Assembly: GCA_934045905.1 (NCBI GenBank)
Contig: OW203764.1
Coordinates: 26,524,954-26,588,953 of the forward strand
From: Leuctra nigra
Taxonomy: Eukaryota; Arthropoda; Insecta; Plecoptera; Leuctridae
Length of the DNA: 64,000 bases
Direction of reading: 5' to 3'
The notes beneath the pieces were generated by a model, which was not told the DNA's origin, searched no databases, and saw only the letters and a program-made list of their open reading frames with translations. Shown here one piece after another: positions 1 through 11,116 of the stretch (its first letter is position 1; each line of letters starts with the position of its first letter). Both the position numbers and the translations under genes were made by a program.

Positions 1-619
1 TGGAAGTGATGCTGATGAAGGTTTCCCGAACATTTCAAAGGGTCTTGAATACAAAAATCTCTTACAATATAGTGTAATAGGAATTGTTAATTAAATTAAA
101 ATAAAAGTTTCATATTATACTATTTGTTAAGTCTCTAAAATTGAGCTTGTACGAATTACCAGACTTGTATAATATATTATCCCATCTAAACGTTCCCATC
201 TTTCAACATCACTCATGCATATACTGGCGGTTTCGATAATGCTTGCAGCCCCGTTCTTTCGTTTCATCACATCTTGGAAAACACCCAGGAAACCAATCTA
301 CTCCTTTCAGCGTGAATCCTTCTGGGATGTGGAATCTATTCAACAGATCCTGCAGCATCCAGCCCCGAGATTGATGGACCCAACGCTCTCAATTTATTCC
401 CTCGATAGCTTAAATATTATGTAAACAAACAGTTTAGGAAGATAAAACGTTGAAAGAGATTTCTACCGTAAATGGACCGTGTTCTGTTTATCCCTTTTTC
501 CCCAAAGAGGATATTCTCTCTGGGTGTTACATTTTCCATGAACACGGAAAATGTAATGTGAAATTGTTTTTTATTTGTTTTGATCCTATGCGAATATTAA
601 TAGAATAGAGTAGGTAGTA
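1..619. other. AT-rich non-coding stretch, no gene seen
   Basis: No open frame here has recognisable protein features. The short frame at 215-424 has no family motif. The stretch ends where the Helitron-like element starts with TCCCAG at 620. Confidence 0.6.
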
Positions 620-846
620 TCCCAGAAAAAACACTCCGTGTAAAAATACCAGCCAAGTCTCTTTAACTATAAAAAAAAATAGACGAAATCTAAAAATTCA
701 GCACTGAAAAGGAGTGATATCAAAAAAGGAGCCAAGTCAACGAATTTTCCAAATTTTAATCGTACCATTGAAATAAAAATATCAACCCCCGAGAAATACT
801 TAAAAAAAGGACTTGGCGCATCGTTTTTTTAAAGACACTTTTCTAT
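620..846 (+). repeat. Fold-back arm 1 of element A
   Basis: This arm is the near-perfect reverse complement of 1518-1746. It holds GCCAAGTC at 652-659 and 731-738 and the opposite orientation GACTTGGC at 810-817. A short hairpin, ACAC..GTGT around GGA, lies close to the TCCCAG terminus. Confidence 0.85.
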
Positions 847-1517
847 CCTAAAAGTATAGGAAGAACTCTACAAGTATATTTTCCTGAGTATATCACATTC
901 ATTATCGACGAATCATACTACGTTTTAATATAACTAGTACTCTTACCTACTGGCAGTTTTGGTATTTTGTCAATATTCAGAGGAAATAAACGGATAAACG
1001 AATAACGAATAAACGGAAGCGGCCTAGTCTATTCGTTATTGCCACTATTTCTAGGGTCATATTAATCAATCATACTTCTCAATATCGTGACTGAGGGAAA
1101 TAGCGAAAGCGCTCATTACAAGAAGGCCGTCAATGAGATTTGTATAAGTGACTAGTGCACTGAGCCATGCTGCTCAAATAATTACTGACTAGATTTTTAT
1201 CTAAAGTAATACGTTATGTAATTTATGAATTTTTTTGGTATAAAATGTTAATTAATAGCAATTAATTACACGGCGAGAAGGTTCAAAGTATAATGATGTA
1301 GTAGGTATGTTGATGTACCCACAAAACTATAGGTACCTACCAATCACAAACACAACTGTTCTGTATTTATTGCTTGTAAGACAATGCTATGTTTCTTTGC
1401 GTACTTATATTTAAATTTAAAATATTTTACAGAATGTTCAATATTTAATTTGAAAGTTTTGTCCCAATTTTTCTAGGCATTTCTGAACTACGTAGTATGT
1501 GAGTGGCATAAGCTTAA

Positions 1518-1746
1518 GAATAGAAAAATGTCTTTAAAAAAACGATGCGCCAAGTCCTTTTTTTAAGTATTTCTCGGGGGTTGATATTTTTATTTCAATG
1601 GTACGATTAAAATTTGGAAAATTCGTTGACTTGGCTCCTTTTTTGATATCACTCCTTTTCAGTGCTGAATTTTTAGATTTCGTCTATTTTTTTTTATAGT
1701 TAAAGAGACTTGGCTGGTATTTTTACACTGAGTGTTTTTTCTGGGA
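1518..1746 (-). repeat. Fold-back arm 2 of element A
   Basis: This is the inverted partner of 620-846. It ends in CTGGGA at 1741-1746 and carries GACTTGGC at 1628-1635 and 1707-1714 and GCCAAGTC at 1549-1556. The equivalent pair in copy B is 54627-54842 and 57583-57791. Confidence 0.85.
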
Positions 1747-1935
1747 TATCACTTCTTTTGTTAGTTTATTCATACAGCTTGTAGCACATGTCCGAGCAGG
1801 GACTAATTTCTTTAAAAAAATACGCCTCAACCGATTTGGTTCCTATGAAAAGTTGCGTTTGGTATAAGATGAAAATGATTATCCAAGAAGAATAGCTTAA
1901 GTTTCGTTATAATCGATCCAGCCGTTTTCGATACA

Positions 1936-2525
1936 TGACGTCACTTCCGGTTTTGAAATAGCGGCCGAATTCCGGTATAGGTAATAAGAAAACAATCTAG
2001 TTTTATCTAGTTGATACCTTCATGAACGACCATCTGAATTCCTAATCCCTATATTTCCGTAAAATCGGTCATGCCGTTTGTAATATATGACGTCACTTCC
2101 GGTTTCATTTAGTGGTTCCTGCCGCCATTTCCGGTACCATTAATTTATTTATTCATTTTTCACAATTGATTTTTCAAATAAATAGCAGAATGAATACGCA
2201 GGAGCTAGTTCAGTTGCAATCGGTACAGGCGTTTTAGATATATGACGTCACTTCCGGTTTCAGGAATGGCGGCCGAGAACACTGCTACCTTGAATATATA
2301 AATTGTATTGTCTATGTTACAATGTAAGTTAATTATGTACGTATTTTAAGTATAATTTGTTGAAATAAGTTAAATATTGCGTATTTATGACGTCACTTCC
2401 GGTTTAGAAAATAAGAAAATAATATTTTTTTTATTGATACTTCATATAGATGACCATCTAAATCGAATGGCGCTAATTTCGTTCTAATCGGTCCAGACGT
2501 TTTTGAGTTATGACGTCACTTCCGG
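1936..2525 (-). repeat. Diverged repeat block with five ETS/CRE composite motifs
   Basis: The motif TGACGTCACTTCCGG (reverse complement CCGGAAGTGACGTCA) occurs at 1936-1950, 2088-2102, 2243-2257, 2388-2402 and 2511-2525. Several are flanked by a GGCGGC or GCGGCCG motif and by a segment like ATCGGTNCAGNCGTTTT. The block corresponds to the longer and more regular array in copy B (52878-54433). TGACGTCA is the palindromic CRE/ATF site and CCGGAAGT is the ETS core. That they act as promoter elements here is inference. Confidence 0.8.
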
Positions 2526-2953
2526 TTTCAAAATGGCGGCTTCCGGTTGGTTTTATAAAAAGGCACCTCAGACGCCAAAAGTGCACATGTGGTAAAAATT
2601 TCAGGTCGATCGGTTCAGCCGTTTAGGCTGTGGCGGTGATAGCGACGTTTCGTGATATCATCAGAATCATCATCATCTTCAGAATCAGAAAGTGGTGTAA
2701 TTTCACTGTTTTCTCGGTCCTCTAGCGCGCAAATGGCATAACCTATTGTTCCCAAATTTGGTATATGTAGTGGGGTGGGCCATAGCTCGAAATTAAGATA
2801 TTTCGCAACAATGTGAGATTTACCAATTTTGAGATCCAGTAGGCCGAAAATGCCATGTTGTTGCTTACAGTAAAAGTGTTTGGTCTGCTCCTCAGTTAAT
2901 TAGGCATTTACGGTATGTTGAGTGACTGTGAGTGTATAGTACGACTTGGCTGG

Positions 2954-2974
2954 GTGGAGCGACCGCTCCACTAG
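2954..2974 (+). other. Terminal hairpin plus CTAG of element A
   Basis: GTGGAGCG (2954-2961) and CGCTCCAC (2964-2971) form a perfect 8-bp stem with a 2-base loop. CTAG lies at 2971-2974 and GACTTGGC just inside at 2943-2950. Copy B has the same end at 52416-52436, after which the two sequences diverge. Confidence 0.8.
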
Positions 2975-3079
2975 ATTATATTTTATACTGAAATGTCTCA
3001 TTTTTATTTACCAAATTTGTTTTCATAACAGAGTTGTAGTTGGTGAGAAAATATTCATCAATGAATTATGTGTTTCATT

Positions 3080-3080
3080 G

Positions 3081-3116
<36 letters not shown>

Positions 3117-3158
3117 AATTCGTTGTTAATTATTATGTTATTATTATTATTATTATTA
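3080..3158. repeat. (TTG)n and (TTA)n microsatellites
   Basis: A TTG run at about 3080-3116 is followed by a TTA run at about 3135-3158. On the minus strand these follow directly after the reverse transcriptase relic, so they probably represent its simple-repeat 3' tail. Confidence 0.85.
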
Positions 3159-3167
3159 AAGCAGATT

Positions 3168-4194
3168 GTTAACAGCACTTCAGGCCGTATTCTGCATCCT
3201 AAATGCCATTTATCTTTATTTAAGAAGTCTCCATCGCGAAGACCTCTTCTTCTCATGGCAGTGTCAACTCCTTCTGCCCACCTCCTCCTTGGTCTTCCTC
3301 TCTTTCTTCTTCTTGACGGTACCCATGACCAGGCTCTCATTGGCAATCTTTCATCTGGCATCCTTCTCAGATGGCCATACCATAAGAGTTGCTTCATCTC
3401 TATGTAATCCGTCAGTGATGTCTCCACTCCCATCATTTCCCGTATACGGTCGTTCCTCACATGGTCGAGTATCGTAACCTTGCAGCATCTTCTCCAGTAC
3501 CCCATCTCCATTGCTCGGACTCTTTGTGCCATTCGGGAAGATAAGGTCCAGATTTCTGATCCATAGGAAGCGCAGCTTTCAACGAATGAGTTGTAAATAC
3601 GTGTTTTTGTCTTGGTTGAGATGACATCGTTCCAAAGCACTGGGTGTAGTTGTCTGGTGATCGCTCTTCCTCTGCCCAGCTTGTTCAGCACATCCCTCTC
3701 ATCCGTTCCGTCAGCCGTCAATGTCACACCTAGATATTTGTACTCTGTTGTTAATCTTATAATACCTTTATCGGTTACCATGTCTTGACCCTCTCTTCCA
3801 ATGACCATACATTGAGTCTTATCCATATTCACTTCTAAGCCCCAGGAATCGTATTCTTCTATAAGCTTTCTCATCATGTATTCTGCGTCGTGTTCATCTT
3901 CAGCAAGAACCACCTGATCGTCTGCGAATAGTAAAGAGTGTATATATTCTTTCCCAATTTTAACACCCATCGAACGTCATTTCCTAGACCAATTCTCTAA
4001 AACCCTGTTCACGTATATTTTGAACAGGGTTGGTGACAAAGGACACCCCTGCCTTACACCTTTGTTGATTTTAAATTCTTCTGAATATGATTGTCCACTT
4101 TTTACGCAACTTACAGCATTTTCATAGAGCTTTTTAATAGCATTCACATAAACTGTTTCGATCCCTTGATCTTCCAGAGCCTCCCATAATTTAT
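3168..4194 (-). pseudogene. Non-LTR retrotransposon (LINE) reverse transcriptase relic
   Basis: The minus strand encodes the middle and C-terminal part of a LINE reverse transcriptase. From about 4194 downward it reads through the RT block KGVRQGCPLSP and continues to LLFADDQVVLAED, which holds the catalytic F/YxDD box as FADD. The usual C-terminal connection region follows, including YKYLGV, YGSEIW and a basic RGRPRRRW segment. An in-frame TGA at 3977-3979 separates the two RT parts, so the copy is dead. The 5' part (endonuclease and fingers) is missing: the homology stops at an AT-rich tract near 4200. The 3' side runs into microsatellites. The group cannot be set to clade from this fragment. 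Confidence 0.85.
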
Positions 4195-4330
4195 TTGAAT
4201 TATTTATTTAAATTATTATTTTAAATAATTATTATTAATTATTATTTTTGAATTATTTTATTTTTTGAATTTTATTTATTTAATTTATTTGATAAATAAA
4301 TTATTATGTGTTAATTAATTAATTACGTAA
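4195..4330. repeat. AT-only low-complexity tract (ATTT/TTAA-rich)
   Basis: About 130 bp composed almost wholly of A and T in short ATT, TTTA and TTAA words. It truncates the 5' side of the LINE relic. Confidence 0.8.
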
Positions 4331-6430
4331 ATGCAGTTAATGGAAAAGATATGTGTTGAATGAAGAATCAAAAATTTTGGTTTGCTTTAGTTTGTTTGCT
4401 ATGAGGATAAGAGCGGTAGAAAGTGTAATTATTTCAAATAAAGACGTGTAGAGTATAGGAAACGAAATTTATAAGTTTATTATAAAAATCTGTAATGTAT
4501 ATAAATTTCTTCAGAGCTAATAAGTAAATAAATAAATAAAAAAAAAATATAACATAATAAAGTAATCGTGTATCCCAATATAATGATCAAATAAATTGAA
4601 ATCATCCATACGTCTATAGAATTAGAATAAGAAGACTCGTGGTTGGTACTAGAAACTGAAAAATTAAATTTGTGAAAATTGATAAGTATAAATTTCTAAA
4701 TAAAATAGTATCCCTATAAAATAAACAATAAAATTGTGAATTATTTGGGAACCTTTCCCATTTATTTCTTTCAGTTACCAATGGTATTGACATGACAAAC
4801 TCACTCCTTTAAAGAACTTTGATCATTGATGTGAAGTGAGAATATTTTCACCAGCAATCGAAGCGAGAAATGCGATTTCAAGTCGGGTTACATTCTCGTC
4901 ACTCAACTAGACAAAACCTTCGACTAAAAAGAATACTAAATCAGCTCAATAGAATATTCGAACGCCATAAATTACTCCGACGCAGTAGCACGAATTAAAT
5001 CTCGACAAAATGGAAATAAAATTCCTCACAGAAAAACCTCTCCATATTGCTCCAGGACCATTCAATTTCCTGATTGAATCGCAATACTTCTTTGAACCGT
5101 GCAACACCCATTCACGGGGAAAACAATTTCCCAGACTCAAGACTCGAACCCGGTGATCCATTCAGCTTCCAGTCGTGTGTATCCCTGGCATTGAGACCCC
5201 CTGCCCCCCCCCCACCCCTGGTCGCCCACGCTCGAGCATTTCGACATCGTCGGTGAGGGGTTGGTTGGGTATATTGATCCAGTCCATGCATTCGCTTCGC
5301 CCCCTCACTTCTGTCCCAGCAGCCAGCCTGGAAGCCGTCTGGAAGCTCCTGGATCCACCTGGAGGCACCAGGAAGTTCCCTGGAATATGTTAGTTATGGA
5401 AACGTCTGAGGAATACTTCTTCCAGGACAACACATTACTGGAATAGGCAATCATATCGAATAAGCTACCACGATATCTTCTTTCCTGGAAATAAGCAATT
5501 ACTCCTGGAAGATAATCTGCACAAAGTTTCTGCGAATTATGAAAGCTGAGATAGCTTATTATGATGCATTGACTAGAGGCTCTATTCTTCATCTACAGGA
5601 TACCATTTTCGTGGAAGGATTAGACGGAAATAAAATTGAAAAATTCAACGCACAGAAAAAACAGAATTACGTCGGGTTTTAATAACAATTCGACATTTTA
5701 GTATATCTCACTAAGTTTTAATTTTATATGTGTTTGTAGTTTTTATAAATATGTTTTGATTTTGTAATTTTTTATTCACCATTTTATTACATTTAATTTT
5801 TTCTTAAATCAGAGATATGATAACTTTTAACATCAAATAAACATGCTAATATTTAATTGGCAATCTTTGCAATGTTTATCGTTCATGGTTTATCCAGGTT
5901 TATCTTAGTCTATAAAATCACAATTTCAAAAAAGACTGGCAGAGCCACTCTCAATCAGCTAATCAATCAAAGTTATTCATTCATTACCCCCTTATAGTCC
6001 CTTACCTTTTTCTAAGACATAATGAGCAGTTTGCTATATTTCTAATTGCCAGGTCTCAGATAGGTCCTGATTTGGTGTTGATTGTGTCGAGATGCTGGTA
6101 GCGTCGCTTTGTAACGCCTTCGACGCTCTTCGCAGATGATTGTGATGATGCGACGTAATTAGAGAGTTTAGGATGGGTCTGAGATAATAGAAGCACTACA
6201 ATACATCTACATCAGAGCATTGACTAGTTGGTAGTCAATGATCAGAGTAGGCGGCCACTGCGGTTCAACACTGTCAGCAGAATGACAAACTTACAGACAG
6301 ACAATCGTCTTCATGCAGTCTAATTGATTTGCATAGAAACGTTTCATCGAAAAGAGAGTTTAAAAAATATACAACATCAATCCAATATTATTCAATAAAT
6401 TAAATAGTTGGCAAGTCCCTTTTAGATCTA
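4331..6430. other. Non-coding stretch with one SINE-like box
   Basis: Mostly AT-rich sequence with no supported gene. A GC-rich patch at about 5160-5400 contains a poly-C tract and short open frames on both strands, none with a recognisable motif. A tRNA-like B-box lies at 5098-5160. Confidence 0.5.
5085..5165 (-). repeat. tRNA-like SINE fragment (B-box)
   Basis: The minus strand carries GGGTTCGAGTCTTG, close to the RNA polymerase III B-box consensus GGTTCGANTCC. A SINE-like body follows. No convincing A-box was found, so this is a partial or degenerate copy. Confidence 0.4.
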
Positions 6431-6774
6431 GGGCCAGTTTTTCAACGCTCTGCTAAAATTTTAAACAGTGGATTAGGACTATAATTGTCCTTATAGATAT
6501 GGAGCAACACACAATGACATTTCGTGAACGAGCACTTCAACTTAACTAAGAGCATTGAAGAACCAGACATAAGGGTATGATTTTTCTAATGCTCTTTTCA
6601 AAAATAAATTGTATTGCACTAAATGTGTCATGGCATTGGCAACAAAACAACCAATATCTTTCCTAGAATGACCACTGGTCCAGTATTTCATTGGTTGCTG
6701 TCTGCCATAACAATCAAGTCCTAATCAACCGTTTAAAAGTTACCAGAGTATATTGAACGACTGGCCAGTGGCCC
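6431..6774. mobile_element. MITE with GGGCC... terminal inverted repeats
   Basis: GGGCCAGTTTTTCAACGC at 6431 is mirrored by a right end finishing in GGCCAGTGGCCC at 6774. The imperfect arms extend about 60 bp and include a GATTAGGACT / AGTCCTAATC pair. Related ends occur at 10992-11116, 38693 and 41241-41554, so this is a family. Confidence 0.65.
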
Positions 6775-8979
6775 TTATATTCATCACAATTCAATTTAAC
6801 AAACTGATAACAGGACATTGAAAACGGCGGCTAGAAGGAGCTTAATTATCCAGGATATTGAAATTATTCTCTTATATTTTGAAAAAGTAAATATTTAATT
6901 TTTACGCTGTTTTATATTGTGTAACGCAGAGACGTCATAAAGGTTTGGGTAAACAAATACCAATTGTCAACTTGTACATTTCAATTTCAGTCGCAATTGA
7001 AAATTTCCCGACGGTTTCAGTATTGAGTTCCGATAGACCGATATCCACTTGTCCAATACGTGTCGGCGACTTGGCTGCGAGGGGCGACCGCACCGCTAGA
7101 AGCTGCCAAACTAACTGACACCTCTGACCTCTTGAGGGACGGACAGCATCATGACATCCTCCATCACATCACTGATGCAAAAGCAGTTCATGAAACTTCA
7201 TTATTCATACCCAATTAATATTTTAGTGACAATATGATTAAACCTCATGCTGCTGTAATTTTCAGCTAGCGAGTTGCAAATAGTCAAAACGACAAAACAA
7301 AACAACCGGAAATGTGTTCACATTTACATTTAATAAATAATCGGAGCGAGCTCGAGATTTAATTGATCCCTAAACTCAACAATAATTTAGTTTTGTTAAT
7401 TGGAAATTTCAATGCGCTTGACGGAGCTATGATTGCGTTCTATTAATGTGTATTCGCGAAGTGGGGAATCGAATTATTTGTATTGATCGGGATCGTGATG
7501 AGCTCGGGAAAAGGATGAGTCATACTTGATAATCGGATGGGTTTGAGGGAGGATTTCAGGGGGTGGGTCTGACTCATCCGATGAACCCAGGACACATCTC
7601 TCGGCTGACATAAAGGTTCGAACAACGCGGTGTAAGATTTAGTTGATTCAATAAGTATAGTTTTTTTATAATTCATATTTATCCTTCAGATTTGTCATTC
7701 ACATTAATCTTCAAAATCAAAAAAATTGCACTTGTGAATTGCAAAGCAACAGTTGAGTACGTACACGCATGGCCAGACAGATTGAATAGTAAGTAAAATC
7801 TCGAGTAAAATGCATTACAGAACGATCTTCCAAGTGTCTATTACATTTTATGTGAATGTTTATATTTCATTATAAACCGTCTGAATATATCAAATATTAT
7901 GAAAACATGATTTTTTTATAAGATTTTCAATAATATTTTCATTACCGGTTTCCGTATTTTAAAAAAATAATATCATACTCAGAGATTGTAGAAAACCCCC
8001 ATACAGTTGCAGGGCCTCTCCTTTTTAATATAACCTAAAAGTGGGCCCCTCTGTATAAATACTGCAGTGCTACCCACCACCCTTTTGTCGCAGTCCCGGT
8101 CTATATTATACAACTCTCAACTCCATATACAACGTGAAATATTTGAACATAAATCTATAGATTTATCATACTGGATGAACAGGACGTGTGATGTGTAAAA
8201 GGCATAACTGACACATTTACCGAGAAAGCAGGACCAACTTTAATTGGATTAAGTGTAGTTTATTCTAAACTATCTCTAGTCAATGTTTCATGTTGCAAGA
8301 CACCGTCAACTTGCCTCTAGAGATAAAAATGCGTAATTCACTGATGTCACCAATATTGGATTTTATATATTTTTAAAAAAAAAGTTATTCTTTTCCAAGT
8401 GTTGATCTGTTTTTCCAAAGTCATCACCGAACTAAAATCCGAAAACTAGATTAAAAACTCGTCTCTTTCCATCTGAGTGAGCATCTAAATGGTAATCATC
8501 CCCTCCACTCTTCCATCTGCAGCTGTTGCTGGAACCACCGATCAAGTCGTGCCCCGGCGTCCTGGCGTCCCCCCCCCCCCCCCACCCTCCTCCTCTGCCG
8601 TGCACGCGACGCCTTTGTCCGCGCACCCTCGGCGTGCACACCGATGACGCTGCGTCGTCGTGCATCTGCCTCTCTGCTTGGAGCTTAGACGTCATCGCTC
8701 AAATCGGCCCCTGACGTCACCAAGGGAGATGGGCGGTGGAATTGGAAATTGTAGTTAATTGCTTTTGAAAATCTGACCGATTCATTCGATAAAGATAATT
8801 GCACAGAAAATTAATTCCGGTTTTAGCAACAGAAGGCTGCTGAACTATTTGATGATAGATGATAGATTTTTAGGCCTTTCATGCAAAAGTTCGATTGAAG
8901 CGTACCTCTTCGTCGAATAAGGTCAAATTATATGAAAATATTGATATCCTTCCATTTATTGTAAACGAAGTCGAATAGG
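6775..8979. other. Non-coding stretch; element-end-like motif and poly-C tract
   Basis: No supported gene. A segment at 7078-7106 resembles the terminal motif of the Helitron-like elements. A run of 15 C at 8569-8583 sits in a GC-rich patch at about 8500-8720, which follows a splice-acceptor-like CCATCTGCAG but shows no recognisable protein. Confidence 0.5.
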
Positions 8980-9182
8980 TACACCCAACAAAAGATAAAA
9001 TGGTATTCAAAAGAAATGCATTGGTTGAAAAAGGTTTGATGGCATCATCCGATGAAATGATAACTCGTCATCTAACTCTATAGTAGGTAGATGAGCTCTG
9101 ATTTCATTTTCATTGATATTAACAAGGATTGATGTCAAGGAACCTGACCAGCAGCCAATCCGTTTCGCTCATTAAAGAGATA
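8980..9182. mobile_element. TA-flanked MITE family M2, diverged copy
   Basis: This stretch matches the family seen at 32849-33054, 36404-36540 and 59638-59849. Shared words include GGTATT, GAAATGNATTGG, GATGAAATGATAACTCGTC-like and CCAATCCGTTTCG. The left end begins TACACC; the right end is eroded. Confidence 0.6.
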
Positions 9183-9964
9183 GTTATATTCCACTATATG
9201 GATGACCAATAGGATGTCGACTATGGTGGAACCTAATTAGTTATCGATTATTTTAATGCAAATTATTTTGTCCCGCGATCGTATAAAGTTGTCGAGAGTC
9301 GATCACCAATTCGTATGGGATAATAACACTTGACAACACGTATTAGTCGATCGACAAAAGTAACGAGTCAATGCGAATCTCTCATAAAGTCGTCATCCGT
9401 CTGTCGACAAAAAGTTATACGGCCAGCAGATCATTCCAAATGATAACACCGATCTTTGAGGGGTGATATTGAAGAGTAGCAAATTATTTCTACTCAAATT
9501 GATTTGAAAGACTGAAAAGCGATTCTGCAGATTGTTGCCGAACTTTGTACGAGTGTAGAAAGTAAAAGTCCGACAAATCAGTAAACAACATGAAAGAACT
9601 CTGTTTTAAGCTCAAATGTAGGAAGCCAACCAAAAGTTAAGCTTGAAAAATATATGATCCTCATTCAAATTATTTTTTTTATTCGTATAATAAGTTTCAT
9701 GCCCGGTAACATATTGGCAAATAACATTGCATTTTTTTCAATAGAATTTTCTGTTTGTGATATTCAGTCTTTTTTCAATTGAATTCTAATTGCTTCGCTC
9801 CAGAAGGAAGAAATCAAGAGCTGTATAATAAAAAGTTACACATGAAACTGATTGCTATGAGTTTAAATCTGGTATTGATATCGTACAACCTATTGAAATA
9901 AAACCCACCCCCCAGTGATTACAAATATTCATTCAATGTTAATCTCGTCTGGGGATATACAGTT
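9183..9964. other. Non-coding AT-rich stretch
   Basis: Nothing recognisable was seen on either strand. Confidence 0.5.
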
Positions 9965-10075
9965 CACGATGGGGGGCGGGAGGCGCCCTGTCAGGGATTC
10001 GAACCGAGCACCGACAATTTCCACGACTAAAACAACGTTATCACAACTAATTGGTTGTAGAACAAACAGACAATA
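9965..10075 (-). repeat. tRNA-derived SINE-like head
   Basis: The minus strand has a perfect B-box, GGTTCGAATCC, within CTCGGTTCGAATCCCTG (about 9990-10010). A weaker A-box-like TAGTTGTGATAACG lies about 40 bases upstream. The spacing fits a tRNA head. No tRNA with a complete cloverleaf is seen, so a SINE is more likely than a tRNA gene. Confidence 0.5.
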
Positions 10076-10991
10076 GCTAGCAACACGGTGCATGCTCTAT
10101 AATAATTGAGTCGTAGGAATTACATTGGCTTTGAACTAACTAGTAGACAACTACGAATAGTTATTTGCACAATGATAATCAAAGCGAAGTGTTAGTGCAT
10201 TCGATTGCATATAAATAATGATTGCATTTACACCGACGTCTGTGCAAGAAGATATTGTGTATGGTAATTAGGCGCTCCACTGCTCGTAACGAAATACTGT
10301 TTCATTCGTTTCGTATTTTAGTTTTGTTCTTTGGGTTCAGCGTACAAATTGAATAAAATCAATACTACTGATGATTTATGCTATTAAATTCACCTACTAA
10401 ATTATTTTAGTTTAGTTTTAGTGCTCAAAAATATGAGGCGATAGGGAAACGATTTTATATGATTTTTAGAAGTACATTTTGTCAACATAAATATGTACTG
10501 TTCATTGGAGCGGGAAGAAAAATTGAATAACTTTAATTAAAAAATCAATCAATCGATATTGTTCTCTCCGCTTTTCCATTGCATTGTAAATGAAACTTCA
10601 ACTGCAACGACCGTGAATGTTTCTATAGCTGTCACTGGCGGATTATGTTTCCCAGCTAACGCAAAACACAGCAGAACTTTTGGCAGCGGAGCTCTTTTTT
10701 TAATGAAACCTTCTGGCCTGTCATTGATAGCAAGCGAGGGTTGCTATAGAGCAAGATGTGAACTCGCAAAAAATGCTAACAAATTAGCTTGGCTTTTGGC
10801 CAGTTTCACTTCACTCGCAATTCGCATGAATGTTTTCATTAACCGCCACTTCGACGACAGACCGCAAACGCAATCTTCAGCCATTTCGAAATATCTCGTG
10901 TGGGAAATGATTTGTCACAAGCAGAACAGTCGAGCTGCACAAGATACGAGCTGATTTTATCAATACGAAATAGGTTATTTGTAACACATAC
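10076..10991. other. Non-coding stretch
   Basis: An open frame at 10559-10954 starts at TTG and has no family motif. It is not called as a gene. Confidence 0.45.
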
Positions 10992-11116
10992 GTCCAGTTT
11001 TTCAATACTCTACTACAAACTAGTTTAGTTTAAATGGTCATTCAAGGTATATCATTGGTTTTTGGTCCTCCTAATCAAATGTTTAAAATTTAGGAGAGTA
11101 TTAAAGACAGACCCTT
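10992..11116. mobile_element. Short MITE of the GGGCC/GTCCAG-end family
   Basis: GTCCAGTTTTTCAATACTC at 10992 is mirrored by GAGTATTAAAGACAGACCC at the right end. It is related to the elements at 6431-6774 and 41241-41554. Confidence 0.55.

Larger units (their letters stand above)
620..2974 (+). mobile_element. Helitron-like element, copy A
   Basis: This 2.36-kb element shares its architecture with a second copy at 52416-57791 in the opposite orientation, which fixes its borders. It starts with TCCCAG at 620. A fold-back pair of arms follows (620-846 and 1518-1746) around about 670 bp of unique AT-rich DNA. Next come diverged repeats carrying ETS/CRE composite motifs (about 1900-2560) and a shared unique block (about 2560-2945). 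The far end is GACTTGGC, then a perfect hairpin, then CTAG. The TC start, and the hairpin followed by CTRR, are features of Helitrons. Central minisatellites are also known from the Helentron/HINE/DINE group. Against this, the base after CTAG is A rather than T, and the long fold-back arms are not canonical. No coding capacity is seen, so it is non-autonomous. The Helitron assignment is inference; the shared element structure is seen directly. Confidence 0.6.

Noticed and set aside
5162..5368. Minus-strand frame in a GC-rich patch
   Set aside because: All frames are open because of composition, and a poly-G tract runs through it.
8526..8714. Plus-strand frame after an acceptor-like CATCTGCAG
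   Set aside because: It crosses a run of 15 C, and no donor, domain or partner exon was found.
9965..10075. Possible tRNA gene from a perfect GGTTCGAATCC
   Set aside because: The A-box is weak and no full cloverleaf could be drawn, so a SINE head is more likely.
10559..10954. 131-residue plus-strand frame
   Set aside because: Starts at TTG, no family motif and no supporting context.
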